Origin: Leucothrix pacifica
GTDB taxonomy: Bacteria > Pseudomonadota > Gammaproteobacteria > Thiotrichales > Thiotrichaceae
Reading direction: 5' to 3'
Length of the DNA: 57,098 nucleotides
Assembly: GCF_003172875.1 (NCBI RefSeq)
Contig: NZ_QGKM01000005.1
Coordinates: 121,881 to 178,978 of the forward strand
Part shown: piece after piece, positions 1 through 8,786 of the stretch
How the letters are laid out: each line of letters opens with the position of its first letter
How positions within the stretch are numbered: position 1 is the first letter of the stretch
Notes under the pieces: generated by a model
What the model was told of the DNA's origin: nothing
What the model saw: the letters and a program-made list of their open reading frames with translations, nothing else
The model's database searches: none
Made by a program: the position numbers and the translations under genes

Positions 1-20
1 CTAACTGGCTAACTGGCTAA
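1..20. repeat. short direct repeat at window edge
   Basis: The octamer CTAACTGG occurs twice in tandem and is followed by CTAA. It lies at the very edge of the window, so any longer array or gene to its left cannot be seen. No function is assigned. Confidence 0.35.
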
Positions 21-36
21 TAGTTTAATAACGCGC

Positions 37-70
37 AAAAAAAAGGGAAGCTGATAGCTCCCCTTTTTTA
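37..70 (-). terminator. rho-independent terminator of typA
   Basis: An A-tract, an imperfect 8-bp stem (GGGAAGCT against AGCTCCCC, one mismatch, short loop) and a T-tract lie just downstream of the typA stop codon. Because there are A and T runs on both sides, it could work in both directions. Confidence 0.75.
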
Positions 71-91
71 TGTACCTAGCAATACGACGAA

Positions 92-1921
92 TTAAGCACG
101 CGATGCACGCTTTCGCTCATTCTCTGTCAGCAAACGCTTACGGATACGGATACTCTCTGGCGTTACCTCAACCAACTCATCATCATCGATAAACTCGAGC
201 GCCTGTTCAAGTGTCATACGAATCGGACGAACCAAAATCAGGTTTTCATCAGTACCTGCCGCACGAATATTTGTCAGCTGCTTCGCTTTAGTCGGGTTAA
301 CTACCAAGTCACTGTTGCGGCTATGAATACCTAGCACCATGCCTTCATACACCTCTTCAGCGTGACCTAAGAACAACTTTCCGCGCTCCTGAAGATTGAA
401 CAGCGCGTAAGACAATGCCTTACCAGCAGCCATCGAAATCAACACACCGTTGTTACGCTGACCAATCTTCTCATTGCGGTAAGGACCGTAATGATCAAAT
501 GTGTGATACAGCAAACCAGTACCAGACGTGATCGTCATAAACTCAGTCTGGAAACCAATCAAACCACGAGACGGGATGATGTACTCAAGACGCAAACGCC
601 CTTTTCCGTCCGGAACCATGTTCTTAAGATCACCGCGACGCTCACCCAACTTCTCCATAACAGAACCTTGGTGCTGCTCTTCAACATCAACAGTCAGCGC
701 TTCATATGGCTCTTCACGGTCATCACCTTCACCACGTACTACTACTTCCGGGCGAGACACTGCCAACTCAAAGCCTTCACGACGCATTGTCTCGATAAGG
801 ATACCCAAGTGCAATTCACCACGACCTGATACACGGAACTTATCCGGATCATCTGTCTGCTCAACACGCAATGCGACATTATGGAGTAACTCTTCCTGCA
901 AGCGGTCGTTGATGTTACGTGACGTAACATACTTACCTTCTTTACCTGCAAATGGAGAATCATTCACACCAAAGGTCATACTGACCGTTGGCTCATCGAC
1001 TGACAAAGGTGGTAACGCTTCAACATGCTCAGGGTCACAAAGCGTGTCTGAGATGTTCAGTTTATCCATTCCCGTAAAGGCAATGATGTCACCCGCCTGC
1101 GCGACATCCACCTCAACGCGATCCAGACCATTAAAACCAAGTGGTTGAAGGACACGACCATTTCTGACCTTGCCTTCCATATCGATAACTTTAACAACAG
1201 TATTTTTAGCAACTTTACCCTTCTTGATACGACCGATACCGATCAAACCAACATAAGAGTTATAGTCTAGTGAACTAACCTGCAGCTGGAATGGCGCATC
1301 AGGATCAACATCCGGGTGCGATACATTATCAACAATAGCCTGAAACAATGGCGTCATGTCACCATCACTGACATCGGCTTCCAGACCTGCAAAACCATTC
1401 AATGCTGAAGCGTAAACAACCGGGAAGTCTAGCTGCTCATCAGTAGCACCCAGGTTGTCAAACAATTCAAACGTCTGATCTAGTACCCAGTCAGGGCGTG
1501 CGCCGGGACGGTCAATCTTGTTGATAACAACAATCGGCTTGAACCCCATTGCAAATGCTTTAGATGTAACGAAGCGAGTCTGAGGCATTGGTCCGTCAAC
1601 GGCGTCTACCAGAAGCAATACAGAATCAACCATCGACAATACACGCTCTACTTCTCCACCGAAGTCGGCGTGTCCCGGTGTATCAACGATATTAATTCGG
1701 TAGTCATTCCAGCGAAGGGCGGTGTTCTTAGAGAGAATCGTGATACCACGCTCTTTCTCAAGATCATTCGAGTCCATCATACGCTCAACAACTTCTGCGC
1801 GATCGCCCAAAGTACCTGACTGCTGCAGCAGCTTGTCTACCAGCGTGGTTTTACCATGATCAACGTGCGCGATGATGGCAATATTACGTAAATTCTCAAT
1901 CACAACTTTTTTCTCAAACAA
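92..1921 (-). CDS. typA: TypA/BipA ribosome-associated translational GTPase
   Basis: This is the ribosome-binding GTPase TypA (BipA), which supports 50S subunit assembly and growth at low temperature or under stress. The 609 residues match the family's usual length (about 607 in E. coli). The G-domain is complete: the P-loop AHVDHGKT near residue 20, a DTPGHADF switch II motif near residue 80 and NKID near residue 135. EF-G-like domains follow, then the BipA-specific C-terminal domain ending in a basic tail. The gene stands in its own unit with a hairpin terminator directly after the stop. A small membrane-protein gene lies about 80 bases upstream on the same strand. Identification is secure. 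Confidence 0.97.
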   Translation of the reverse strand: MFEKKVVIENLRNIAIIAHVDHGKTTLVDKLLQQSGTLGDRAEVVERMMDSNDLEKERGITILSKNTALRWNDYRINIVDTPGHADFGGEVERVLSMVDSVLLLVDAVDGPMPQTRFVTSKAFAMGFKPIVVINKIDRPGARPDWVLDQTFELFDNLGATDEQLDFPVVYASALNGFAGLEADVSDGDMTPLFQAIVDNVSHPDVDPDAPFQLQVSSLDYNSYVGLIGIGRIKKGKVAKNTVVKVIDMEGKVRNGRVLQPLGFNGLDRVEVDVAQAGDIIAFTGMDKLNISDTLCDPEHVEALPPLSVDEPTVSMTFGVNDSPFAGKEGKYVTSRNINDRLQEELLHNVALRVEQTDDPDKFRVSGRGELHLGILIETMRREGFELAVSRPEVVVRGEGDDREEPYEALTVDVEEQHQGSVMEKLGERRGDLKNMVPDGKGRLRLEYIIPSRGLIGFQTEFMTITSGTGLLYHTFDHYGPYRNEKIGQRNNGVLISMAAGKALSYALFNLQERGKLFLGHAEEVYEGMVLGIHSRNSDLVVNPTKAKQLTNIRAAGTDENLILVRPIRMTLEQALEFIDDDELVEVTPESIRIRKRLLTENERKRASRA

Positions 1922-2000
1922 GAATAATAGGCGCGGATTATACGCACACTGCGTGCGGACTACACCATTAATATTTCAGGAAAAACAGAAGATTGACGTT

Positions 2001-2300
2001 TTAACGAGAGCAATTTTCATAAATTCGCGCATTACGGATATGTTCGCGGCATGCACTCACATGTTTCTGCATATTAAGATTACATTTAAATAATGAAAAT
2101 AATGAACCTGCAGACATACCCATAACTACTAACCACAGCCAAGAAAGATCAGGAAAAACCAAAGGTACAACCAAAGACAAGACAAAACCGACTACTAAAC
2201 GAACTCTCCACAGGAAAATCCTCTTCCTCAAAGCCTCTTCCCAGTCTGCCGTGAACTCCGCCAGGCGCTCTTCTAACTCGTCTATGTAACTTGAATTCAT
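2001..2300 (-). CDS. small two-helix membrane protein, unknown function
   Basis: This is a 99-residue protein of no family I recognise. The first 25 residues are charged and probably helical, with an Asp/Glu-Leu-rich stretch. Two hydrophobic segments follow at roughly residues 32-50 and 53-70, separated by a tight turn, and the C-terminus is basic with Cys residues. That pattern fits a small inner-membrane hairpin protein with cytoplasmic ends. It precedes typA on the same strand with a gap of about 80 bases, so co-transcription is possible. No clear ribosome binding site is seen before the ATG, which makes the start, and to a lesser extent the gene, uncertain. Confidence 0.6.
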   Translation of the reverse strand: MNSSYIDELEERLAEFTADWEEALRKRIFLWRVRLVVGFVLSLVVPLVFPDLSWLWLVVMGMSAGSLFSLFKCNLNMQKHVSACREHIRNARIYENCSR

Positions 2301-2535
2301 AATAAATCTATGGTTATATTTCAGTAGGTCGGGGTGGCGATACCTTCTGTTTAGCCAAAGATGAAAACAGTTTCACAACATTCAGAAACCAGTTTTCACA
2401 TGATTCTGCTCCAAAAGTGATCACAGCTTTTGCGGCTAAAACAGATAAGGAAAATCTCTGTAAAAAGAGAGATAATAATTACAAGCACAAGACACCTTAT
2501 ACTTTAAACGTAAGCAGAACTCAGTAGGGACTTGA

Positions 2536-3825
2536 ATGCAAAGGCTTGATTTTTCTGACGCACGGCACTTGGTTGCCAGATCGGCGCTTGGACAAGAATG
2601 GGATATCGTAGACCATCTCAAAGGCCGGTCACGTGCCGACGCTGTCAATATACTTCTTAGTCGCAAAGAAAATAAAACACCCGCTCTACCCGCCATGACG
2701 CCGTGGAACAACATCATGAAGATGAGTACCCACAGTCACAAAGGTAAGCGTGATGCCCGCATGCAAATGGGCAGAGAATCAGTCAGGCTCAAACAATGGT
2801 GGATGCACCATTTGCTAACGACAAAAGCGCCTGTACAAGAACGCATGACCATCTTCTGGCACAATCACTTCACCTCCTCCTTCGAAAAAGTCCAACAACC
2901 CAAAATCATGTACATGCAGAATCAATTGCTGCGTGAAAATGCGCTTGGCAATTTTGCAGTGATGTTACGGAAGATTTCACGTGATCCTGCGATGTTGGTC
3001 TATCTGGATGGTTCCCTGAATAAGAAAGGCAAGCCAAATGAAAACTTTGCCCGTGAACTTTTAGAGTTATTCACACTGGGACGCGGACACTATTCAGAAG
3101 CAGACGTCAAAGCAGCAGCAATTGCATTCACTGGTTGGGGGGCTGACAGACACCAAGGCAAATTCGTTTACAACCCGGCAGAGAATGAAGGCAAGCGCGT
3201 TAAGTTCCTGAATCAATGGGTGCAAACCGGTGATCAGGTCATCGATGTCCTGTTAAAGCAGCACAGAACTGCAGAGCATATCGCTGAAAAATTCTGGCAC
3301 GAATTCGTGAGCTATCACCGCCCACCCGCTGGCGTTATCCGTAGATGGGGCAATGTATTTCGTGCTTCGAACTATCAGATTACCACTCTATTTAAAGAAG
3401 TACTCAATAGTAATGAATTCTGGGATGCTCGTTACCGCGGCAACCTGATTAAATCACCGGTTGATTTAGTGATCGGAACACTAAGAGCTCTTCCATACCC
3501 AAGACCGGCTGTTGATGAACTGGTTCGCACAAGCCAACTATTAGGACAAGACTTACTTGACCCACCCAGTGTAAAAGGATGGACAGGTGGTAAACAGTGG
3601 ATAGATACCCAAACACTGCTGGTCAGAACCTCATTATTGAACCGTCTGACCCGTCACACTAAAGCATCTGCGCATGTAGAAAAGAAACTTCCAAACACCA
3701 AGGATGGAGAAGAAGTCGTGAACTGGCTACTTCCTCGCAAACCATCACTATCGCTTCCGACCACTCCGGGGAAGCTACGATTGGTTAAGGCACTCGTTCT
3801 AGACCCTACCTATCAGTTGAAATAG
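2536..3825 (+). CDS. DUF1800 family protein
   Basis: This 429-residue protein belongs to the DUF1800 family. Diagnostic blocks are MTIFWHNHFTSS near residue 108, a DPAMLVYLDGSLN block near 153 and NENFARELLELFTLG near 170, followed by an AFTGWG motif. The family almost always sits beside a DUF1501 gene, as it does here (next gene 37 bases downstream, same strand). The biochemical role is unknown; the pair is thought to act in the envelope. No convincing signal peptide is visible at the N-terminus, so export, if any, would have to rely on another start or on its partner. Homologues are often longer, so this is a compact version. Confidence 0.9.
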   Translation: MQRLDFSDARHLVARSALGQEWDIVDHLKGRSRADAVNILLSRKENKTPALPAMTPWNNIMKMSTHSHKGKRDARMQMGRESVRLKQWWMHHLLTTKAPVQERMTIFWHNHFTSSFEKVQQPKIMYMQNQLLRENALGNFAVMLRKISRDPAMLVYLDGSLNKKGKPNENFARELLELFTLGRGHYSEADVKAAAIAFTGWGADRHQGKFVYNPAENEGKRVKFLNQWVQTGDQVIDVLLKQHRTAEHIAEKFWHEFVSYHRPPAGVIRRWGNVFRASNYQITTLFKEVLNSNEFWDARYRGNLIKSPVDLVIGTLRALPYPRPAVDELVRTSQLLGQDLLDPPSVKGWTGGKQWIDTQTLLVRTSLLNRLTRHTKASAHVEKKLPNTKDGEEVVNWLLPRKPSLSLPTTPGKLRLVKALVLDPTYQLK

Positions 3826-3862
3826 TGAAAATGCATACGTTACACAAGGATACTCCCCTATT

Positions 3863-5032
3863 ATGAATCGCCGTGAATTCATGCAATACGCCAGCTTGGC
3901 ACCACTAGCTGGCTCGATACCGACTGTCTTTGCAAATGACAGCAGCCAAGCAAGCAAACTCAGTAAATCACTTCAGAGACCTGACCGCATCGTCCTAATG
4001 GTCGAGCTGAAAGGTGGTAACGATGGTCTTAACACCCTCGTTCCATTTGAAGATGAGCTTTACCACAACGCCAGACCCAATATTGCGATCAAAAATGCCA
4101 TTCCTCTGAAAGGCGATATGGGCATTAACCCTTATCTGAAATCGCTGCTCAATCTTTGGAAAGAAGGCGATATGGCGTGGGTTCAGGGCGTGGGTTACCC
4201 GGAAGCGAGTCGCTCACACTTCCACTCTGCTGACATTTGGGAAAGCGGAAACCTTGACGGTAAAGGCACAGAAGGCTGGATATCCAAAGTTCTCGGTACC
4301 AACAAGAGTGACCTTAACGGTATCGTACTTGGCGACAACAACTTAGGCCCGATGGCAGGCGAAAAAGGTCGTTCGGTTGCGATGAGAAATTCAAAGGAAT
4401 TCTTACGCCAAACCAAATACCTCAACAAAGAAAGCTTCGACACTGACAACGATGCACTCGGCCACATGCTAAATGTGCAGAACCAAATCAATCTGGCGGC
4501 AGAGCTACTTCAGGATAAACTGCAAAACGCCAAACCATCTCCGATCAGGTTCCCTAATACGACATTCGGCCGCCGCCTTGCGCAGGTCGACAAGATGATT
4601 ACTAATGGTATGCACCTGCCAGTATACAAGGTCACATTAGACGGCTTTGATACGCACGCCAACCAGCGTGATGTGCACAATAATCTAATGAACCATTTGG
4701 GATCAGGCCTGACTGCATTTGTGAAGTCCATGAAACATCACAAGCTGTGGAATAACATCATGGTAGTGACATATTCTGAATTTGGACGTCGTGTACGTGA
4801 GAACGGTAGCTTTGGTACTGACCACGGCTCAGGATCTGTCAACATGGTACTAGGCGGTGCCATCAGAGGTGGACTGTATGGAAAGACACCAAGTCTGAAA
4901 GAAGAAGACTTAGTTAATGGTGATCTGGCGCACTCAGTAGACTTCAGAGAAATCTATACCACCGTCGCCCAACGTTGGTGGAAACGCCCAAGTCCTTGGG
5001 GACAGCAACATAAACCTGTCTTATTTGTGTAA
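3863..5032 (+). CDS. DUF1501 family protein with Tat-like signal
   Basis: This is a 389-residue DUF1501 protein, a family related to the alkaline phosphatase/sulfatase fold. The N-terminus NRREFMQYASLAPLAG carries a twin-arginine motif followed by a weakly hydrophobic segment, so Tat-dependent export of a folded, possibly metal-containing protein is likely. Family blocks include LVMVELKGGNDGLNTLVP, SHFHSADIWESG, a DGFDTHANQ segment and VVTYSEFGRRVREN followed by GTDHGSG. These His/Asp-rich motifs suggest a metal site, though no activity is established. It is the second gene of a two-gene unit with DUF1800 and ends in front of a strong hairpin terminator. Confidence 0.9.
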   Translation: MNRREFMQYASLAPLAGSIPTVFANDSSQASKLSKSLQRPDRIVLMVELKGGNDGLNTLVPFEDELYHNARPNIAIKNAIPLKGDMGINPYLKSLLNLWKEGDMAWVQGVGYPEASRSHFHSADIWESGNLDGKGTEGWISKVLGTNKSDLNGIVLGDNNLGPMAGEKGRSVAMRNSKEFLRQTKYLNKESFDTDNDALGHMLNVQNQINLAAELLQDKLQNAKPSPIRFPNTTFGRRLAQVDKMITNGMHLPVYKVTLDGFDTHANQRDVHNNLMNHLGSGLTAFVKSMKHHKLWNNIMVVTYSEFGRRVRENGSFGTDHGSGSVNMVLGGAIRGGLYGKTPSLKEEDLVNGDLAHSVDFREIYTTVAQRWWKRPSPWGQQHKPVLFV

Positions 5033-5040
5033 TAATATAT

Positions 5041-5083
5041 GCTATGGGTTTAATTGCCTTCAATTATAACCCATAGCTTTTTA
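5041..5083 (+). terminator. rho-independent terminator after the DUF1800/DUF1501 unit
   Basis: A perfect 10-bp outer stem (GCTATGGGTT with AACCCATAGC) continues, after one bulged base, into a 6-bp inner stem (TAATTG with CAATTA) around a CCTT loop. A run of five T follows. It begins nine bases after the DUF1501 stop and separates that gene from the convergent znuB. Confidence 0.88.
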
Positions 5084-5110
5084 CACTATATCGCTTAATC
5101 CTCGCCAGAA

Positions 5111-5899
5111 TTACCGCTGAATCAAGCGCGTAGCCTGACTGGCAAAAAATATGGCCGCCGAAGCAAACACAATACACGGCCCAGCCGGTGCATCAGTATA
5201 GCCTGATGTAAGCACGCCAATCAGTACTGATATAATACCAATCAACGCGGCATAGATCGCCATTTGCTCCGGCGTTTTAGCGAAGCTCCTGGCAGCAGAG
5301 GCCGGAATAATCAATAAAGCAGTAATAAGCAAGGCTCCAACGACCTGCATTGCTGTGGCGACTAATAATGCCACTAAAATTACAAACGCCATATTGACCA
5401 GATTGACATTAACCCCCTCGACTTTTGCCAGCTCTTCATGAATCGTTAGCGTCAGGAGCGGATGCCATAACCAAATCATCACGATTACAACGAGTAACAA
5501 AATCCCGGCGATCGTTGCAACATCAGTCCAGGTGACGGTAAGCACATCACCGAACAACCAATCTTCCAGGTTGACGTTTTGCGTTTGCACAAAGCTAAGT
5601 GCAATTAAACCTAAGGCCAAACCACTGTGCGCTAATATGCCAAGTAAGGCGTCATTACTCACTCTTCTTTGGCGTTGGAATAAATACAGGATAATACCGA
5701 CCAATAAAGTCGAAACGATGACGCCGACCATAAAACCAATATTGAGCAACATGCCGATCGCTACACCCAATAACGCGGAGTGCGACAAGGTATCACCGAA
5801 AAATGCCATACGACGCCACACGACAAATACGCCTAATAAACCGGCCACCGCTGCCACTAAGGATCCTGCTAGTAACGCACGAATTATAAACTCATCCAT
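5111..5899 (-). CDS. znuB: zinc ABC transporter permease ZnuB
   Basis: ZnuB is the inner-membrane permease of the high-affinity zinc importer ZnuABC. From the ATG at 5899 it has 262 residues, matching the usual 261, and starts MDEFIIRALLAGS. The reading frame is open further upstream, but that stretch lies inside znuC and is a shadow. About eight hydrophobic helices are visible, with the family blocks FFGDTLSHSALLGVA near residue 55 and VGALLITALLIIPAS near 195. The gene overlaps the 3' end of znuC by eight bases, so translation is probably coupled. Confidence 0.93.
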   Translation of the reverse strand: MDEFIIRALLAGSLVAAVAGLLGVFVVWRRMAFFGDTLSHSALLGVAIGMLLNIGFMVGVIVSTLLVGIILYLFQRQRRVSNDALLGILAHSGLALGLIALSFVQTQNVNLEDWLFGDVLTVTWTDVATIAGILLLVVIVMIWLWHPLLTLTIHEELAKVEGVNVNLVNMAFVILVALLVATAMQVVGALLITALLIIPASAARSFAKTPEQMAIYAALIGIISVLIGVLTSGYTDAPAGPCIVFASAAIFFASQATRLIQR

Positions 5900-6662
5900 G
5901 CTGACAATCCTCTCCGTGGCCATTTTCAGGCACAACATTGCCGTGAATATCGTGAGTGTGATCATGATGGTGTGTATAGACCGCCAAACCAGCATCAGGC
6001 ATGTCGCCAAATAATCGCTGATACTCCGGGTGGCGACTCACATCATCCGGTACTCCATGACAACAAATATGCTGATTCAGGCAGATCACTTGATCCGTTT
6101 TTGCCATCACCAAATGCAGGTCGTGTGACACCATAATCACACCAAAACCATAACGCTGGCGTAGCTGTGAGATATGCTCATAGAGCTCGCCCTGCCCCAT
6201 TACATCAACGCCTTGAGCCGGCTCATCTAACACTAACAGATCAGGCTTACGCATTACCGCTCTTGCCAATAACACACGCTGGAACTCACCACCTGAAATT
6301 GACTGGATTGACGAATCTACCAAATGCCCCACTTTAAGTTCATCCAGCACTTTCACAGCATCGCCCTTACCGCCTAGCGCAACAAAGCGTTTAACCGTGA
6401 GAGGCATGGTGTTGTCAATATTGATTGATTGGGGAACATATCCAATCCTGAGATTTGCTCGTAATGAGACTTCACCACTATCGACCGTTTGCAAGCCTAG
6501 TAACACTTTTAGCAATGTTGATTTTCCGGCACCATTTGGGCCGATAATGGTCAATACCTTACCTGCCTCAATACTCAAGCTGACATCTTGCAAAATTTGT
6601 CGCTTCTCGAAACTGAGGCTGACGTGTTTTAATACCGCCAATATTTTATCTGAGTCCGTCAT
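5892..6662 (-). CDS. znuC: zinc ABC transporter ATPase ZnuC
   Basis: ZnuC is the ATP-hydrolysing subunit of the zinc importer. The chosen ATG at 6662 gives 256 residues beginning MTDSDKILAVL. Walker A (GPNGAGKST), the signature SGGEFQR and Walker B (LLVLDEP) followed by a switch His in VSHDLH are all present. The C-terminus is His-rich (HHHDHTHDIHG), a common metal-sensing tail in ZnuC. The start codon lies one base from that of the divergent znuA. Alternative upstream starts at 6674, 6692 or 6743 would reach into znuA. I see no clear ribosome binding site for any of them. Confidence 0.93.
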   Translation of the reverse strand: MTDSDKILAVLKHVSLSFEKRQILQDVSLSIEAGKVLTIIGPNGAGKSTLLKVLLGLQTVDSGEVSLRANLRIGYVPQSINIDNTMPLTVKRFVALGGKGDAVKVLDELKVGHLVDSSIQSISGGEFQRVLLARAVMRKPDLLVLDEPAQGVDVMGQGELYEHISQLRQRYGFGVIMVSHDLHLVMAKTDQVICLNQHICCHGVPDDVSRHPEYQRLFGDMPDAGLAVYTHHHDHTHDIHGNVVPENGHGEDCQHG

Positions 6663-6663
6663 A

Positions 6664-7671
6664 ATGAAGCGCATTGTACTCTTTTTTGCCATGATTGCAG
6701 CCCTGACAGCACCATTAGCGGGTGCTGCGGATAAACCACTCATTCTTTCTACAATAAAGCCTGTGCATGCTCTGGTCTCTACGATTGCGGGCGATACTGC
6801 TGAAACTATTCAGATGGTGCCTGACTACGCCTCACCCCATCATTACAGCCTTAAGCCATCTGACTTACGACGCTTAGCTAAAGCATCTCTGGTCTTTCGC
6901 ATCGACCCTATGATGGAAGCTCAACTAAATAAAAGCCTGAACACGATTAATCAAGATAAAGTCATTGTATTATCGCGGTCTGCAGGCATTCAGCTGCTTG
7001 AAGCAGGCCATTCGCATCATGAAGCGTCACACTCAGGCTCAGAAGAAACGGAACACTCAGATGAAGCCGGCGATAAAGCAAAAGATAGCCACAAAGAACA
7101 TGAAGAACATGAAGAACATGAAGAACATTCTGGCTCAGAGCATAGTGATGAAGCCAAGGATTATCACCTCTGGTTAGACCCACATAATGCTATCGCAATG
7201 GTAAAAACAATTCGCGACAGACTGAGCAATGCCCTACCAGACCATAAGACCCAGTTTGAAACCAATGCTCAAAAACTGATAGCTGCCATTGAGCTTACTG
7301 ACTCACAAATCCGTGAGCAGCTTGCAGCTGTTACCACTCAGCCTTATTTAGTAATGCACGACGCATGGCAATACTTCACCAAGCACTATGAGTTGAAGCA
7401 ACTCGGTAGCATTACGCAACAGGAAGGTCTTCAGGCAAGTGGCAAGGCAATCTCAGATGCCCGCAGACTGATTCAAAGTAGTGGTGTGAGTTGTATCGTT
7501 ACTGAACCGGGCGTAAAAATCCGAACGCTTCGTGTACTCACAGAAGATCTCAAGGTTAGTACCACAGAAATCGATCCGCTTGGTCGGGCTATTCCCCTAT
7601 CTGATCAAACATACCCTGAACTACTGCGCTACACCGCGACACAATTACGAAGCTGTCTGGAGCCAAAATAA
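6664..7671 (+). CDS. znuA: zinc-binding periplasmic protein ZnuA
   Basis: ZnuA captures Zn(II) in the periplasm and delivers it to ZnuBC. From the ATG at 6664 it has 335 residues with a clear signal peptide (residues 1-22, cleavage near GAA|DKP). Metal-ligand regions include the His at KPVHALV near residue 35, the long His/Glu/Asp-rich loop at 116-168 typical of ZnuA, and LWLDPHN just after it. The reading frame is open far upstream, but the signal peptide fixes the start. There is no recognisable Shine-Dalgarno sequence, and only one base separates this start from that of znuC on the other strand, so the promoter must lie inside znuC or the message is leaderless. Confidence 0.95.
   Translation: MKRIVLFFAMIAALTAPLAGAADKPLILSTIKPVHALVSTIAGDTAETIQMVPDYASPHHYSLKPSDLRRLAKASLVFRIDPMMEAQLNKSLNTINQDKVIVLSRSAGIQLLEAGHSHHEASHSGSEETEHSDEAGDKAKDSHKEHEEHEEHEEHSGSEHSDEAKDYHLWLDPHNAIAMVKTIRDRLSNALPDHKTQFETNAQKLIAAIELTDSQIREQLAAVTTQPYLVMHDAWQYFTKHYELKQLGSITQQEGLQASGKAISDARRLIQSSGVSCIVTEPGVKIRTLRVLTEDLKVSTTEIDPLGRAIPLSDQTYPELLRYTATQLRSCLEPK
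7094..7129 (+). repeat. 9-bp tandem repeat in the ZnuA histidine loop
   Basis: Four consecutive copies of AAGAACATG (the last one ends in T) encode a repeating Glu-His-Glu pattern in the metal-binding loop of ZnuA. The units are nearly identical at DNA level, so copy number could change by slippage without breaking the frame, altering the number of histidines. Confidence 0.8.
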
Positions 7672-7774
7672 TCATGCGCGATAAAATAACACTCGACAGG
7701 ACTTTTCCTAACACTAAGGTTATGATTAGTTACATTAAACAACATAACAAAACAAAGCTTTCAGGATAATCACC

Positions 7775-8560
7775 ATGTTGCTACCTGCTAACGCACTCGA
7801 ACAAGCACTCCACAACGCCGCTATCGACGAGAATAAAGTAGAGTTATTCTACAAACTCATGATGGAGTCACGCGTTTTTATTTTGGGAAAACCTGCCAAG
7901 GAATTACCCGACACGAATTTTGTACTCGGTGATGATGACGAACTATTAATCAATCATTGGGAAAGTGATGAAGACAAAAGTCCGGTCATTCCATTCTTCA
8001 CCTCATTACAGACACTTCAACGCACTATTCCTGAAGATGAGCCTTATCTGGAAGTACCTACTGAAGCCTTATTCAGAATGACACTGGGCGTTCCCATGGT
8101 GCTCAACCCTAACACTGAATATGGCATGGAGTTTTCACCTGAAGATGTCGTCTCATTGCTTGGCAGTGACAGCGTGAACAACCTTGAAGAACTGCTGGAT
8201 GGCACTGAGTACGATGAGGATGGTGTTTATCTGGATGTATTACGTGCTGAACCAGAGACACTCATTAAAACCATGACTGAGATTCTAGGGGACTACCCTG
8301 AAATTGAAGCGGCTTACTTAGCCAGCATTCATGAGCCATCTGCAGACCCTGAGCCACACCTGTTAGTCGGCATTAAGGGACATGGTGATATTGATGCCGC
8401 TATCGAAGCGGTTGCCGGTCGCATACCGGAAGCTGACAATGACTCTGACTATGAAATGTTCGACTTCTTTACAATTAACGATGATGACCCTGAGATCAGT
8501 GACTTCCTTCTGGAACAAGTAAAACCGTTTTACAGCACGGCATCGACGAAGATTCACTAA
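7775..8560 (+). CDS. SseB family protein
   Basis: This 261-residue protein has the layout of the SseB family (named for enhanced serine sensitivity in E. coli). An N-terminal SseB domain spans about residues 5-125, with a VIPFFTSLQTLQR block near residue 75 and a GVPMVLNPNTEYGMEF block near 110. A C-terminal domain follows (about 150-255, with EAAYLASIHE and PHLLVGIKG). It is acidic, soluble and has no signal peptide, so it is presumably cytoplasmic. The biochemical role of the family is unknown. It is a single-gene unit with its own terminator about 100 bases downstream. Confidence 0.85.
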   Translation: MLLPANALEQALHNAAIDENKVELFYKLMMESRVFILGKPAKELPDTNFVLGDDDELLINHWESDEDKSPVIPFFTSLQTLQRTIPEDEPYLEVPTEALFRMTLGVPMVLNPNTEYGMEFSPEDVVSLLGSDSVNNLEELLDGTEYDEDGVYLDVLRAEPETLIKTMTEILGDYPEIEAAYLASIHEPSADPEPHLLVGIKGHGDIDAAIEAVAGRIPEADNDSDYEMFDFFTINDDDPEISDFLLEQVKPFYSTASTKIH

Positions 8561-8658
8561 ATTTTGTCAAACAAACTCAACTTCTTACAAGAAGAGGTTG
8601 GTGCTTCCATAAAATAAGTCTTCAATATGAAACTTACTTCAGGAGGGGCCAACCCCAC

Positions 8659-8693
8659 AAAAAAGCCAGCTCATTAAAAGAGCTGGCTTTTTG
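8659..8693 (+). terminator. rho-independent terminator after the SseB-family gene
   Basis: A perfect stem AAAAGCCAGCT / AGCTGGCTTTT with the loop CATTAAAAG ends in a T run. It lies between two convergent genes and has A and T tracts on both sides, so it may also serve the minus-strand gene ending at 8787. Confidence 0.88.
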
Positions 8694-8786
8694 CCATCTG
8701 CGTTACACAAACATGGCTTCAATCACTACGTGGCAAGCATAGTCAGCCCACTAAGCAAGCCGAACTGACCAAGATATCTCGATGCA

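Noticed and set aside
2479-2503. TTACAA ... TATACT as a promoter for the DUF1800 gene
   Set aside because: The spacer is only 13 bases, too short for a sigma-70 promoter.
5900-6010. In-frame upstream extension of znuB
   Set aside because: It lies within the 3' part of znuC; the ATG at 5899 gives the normal family length and N-terminus.
6397-6663. In-frame upstream extension of znuA
   Set aside because: The extension runs antisense through znuC and would bury a clear signal peptide starting at 6664.
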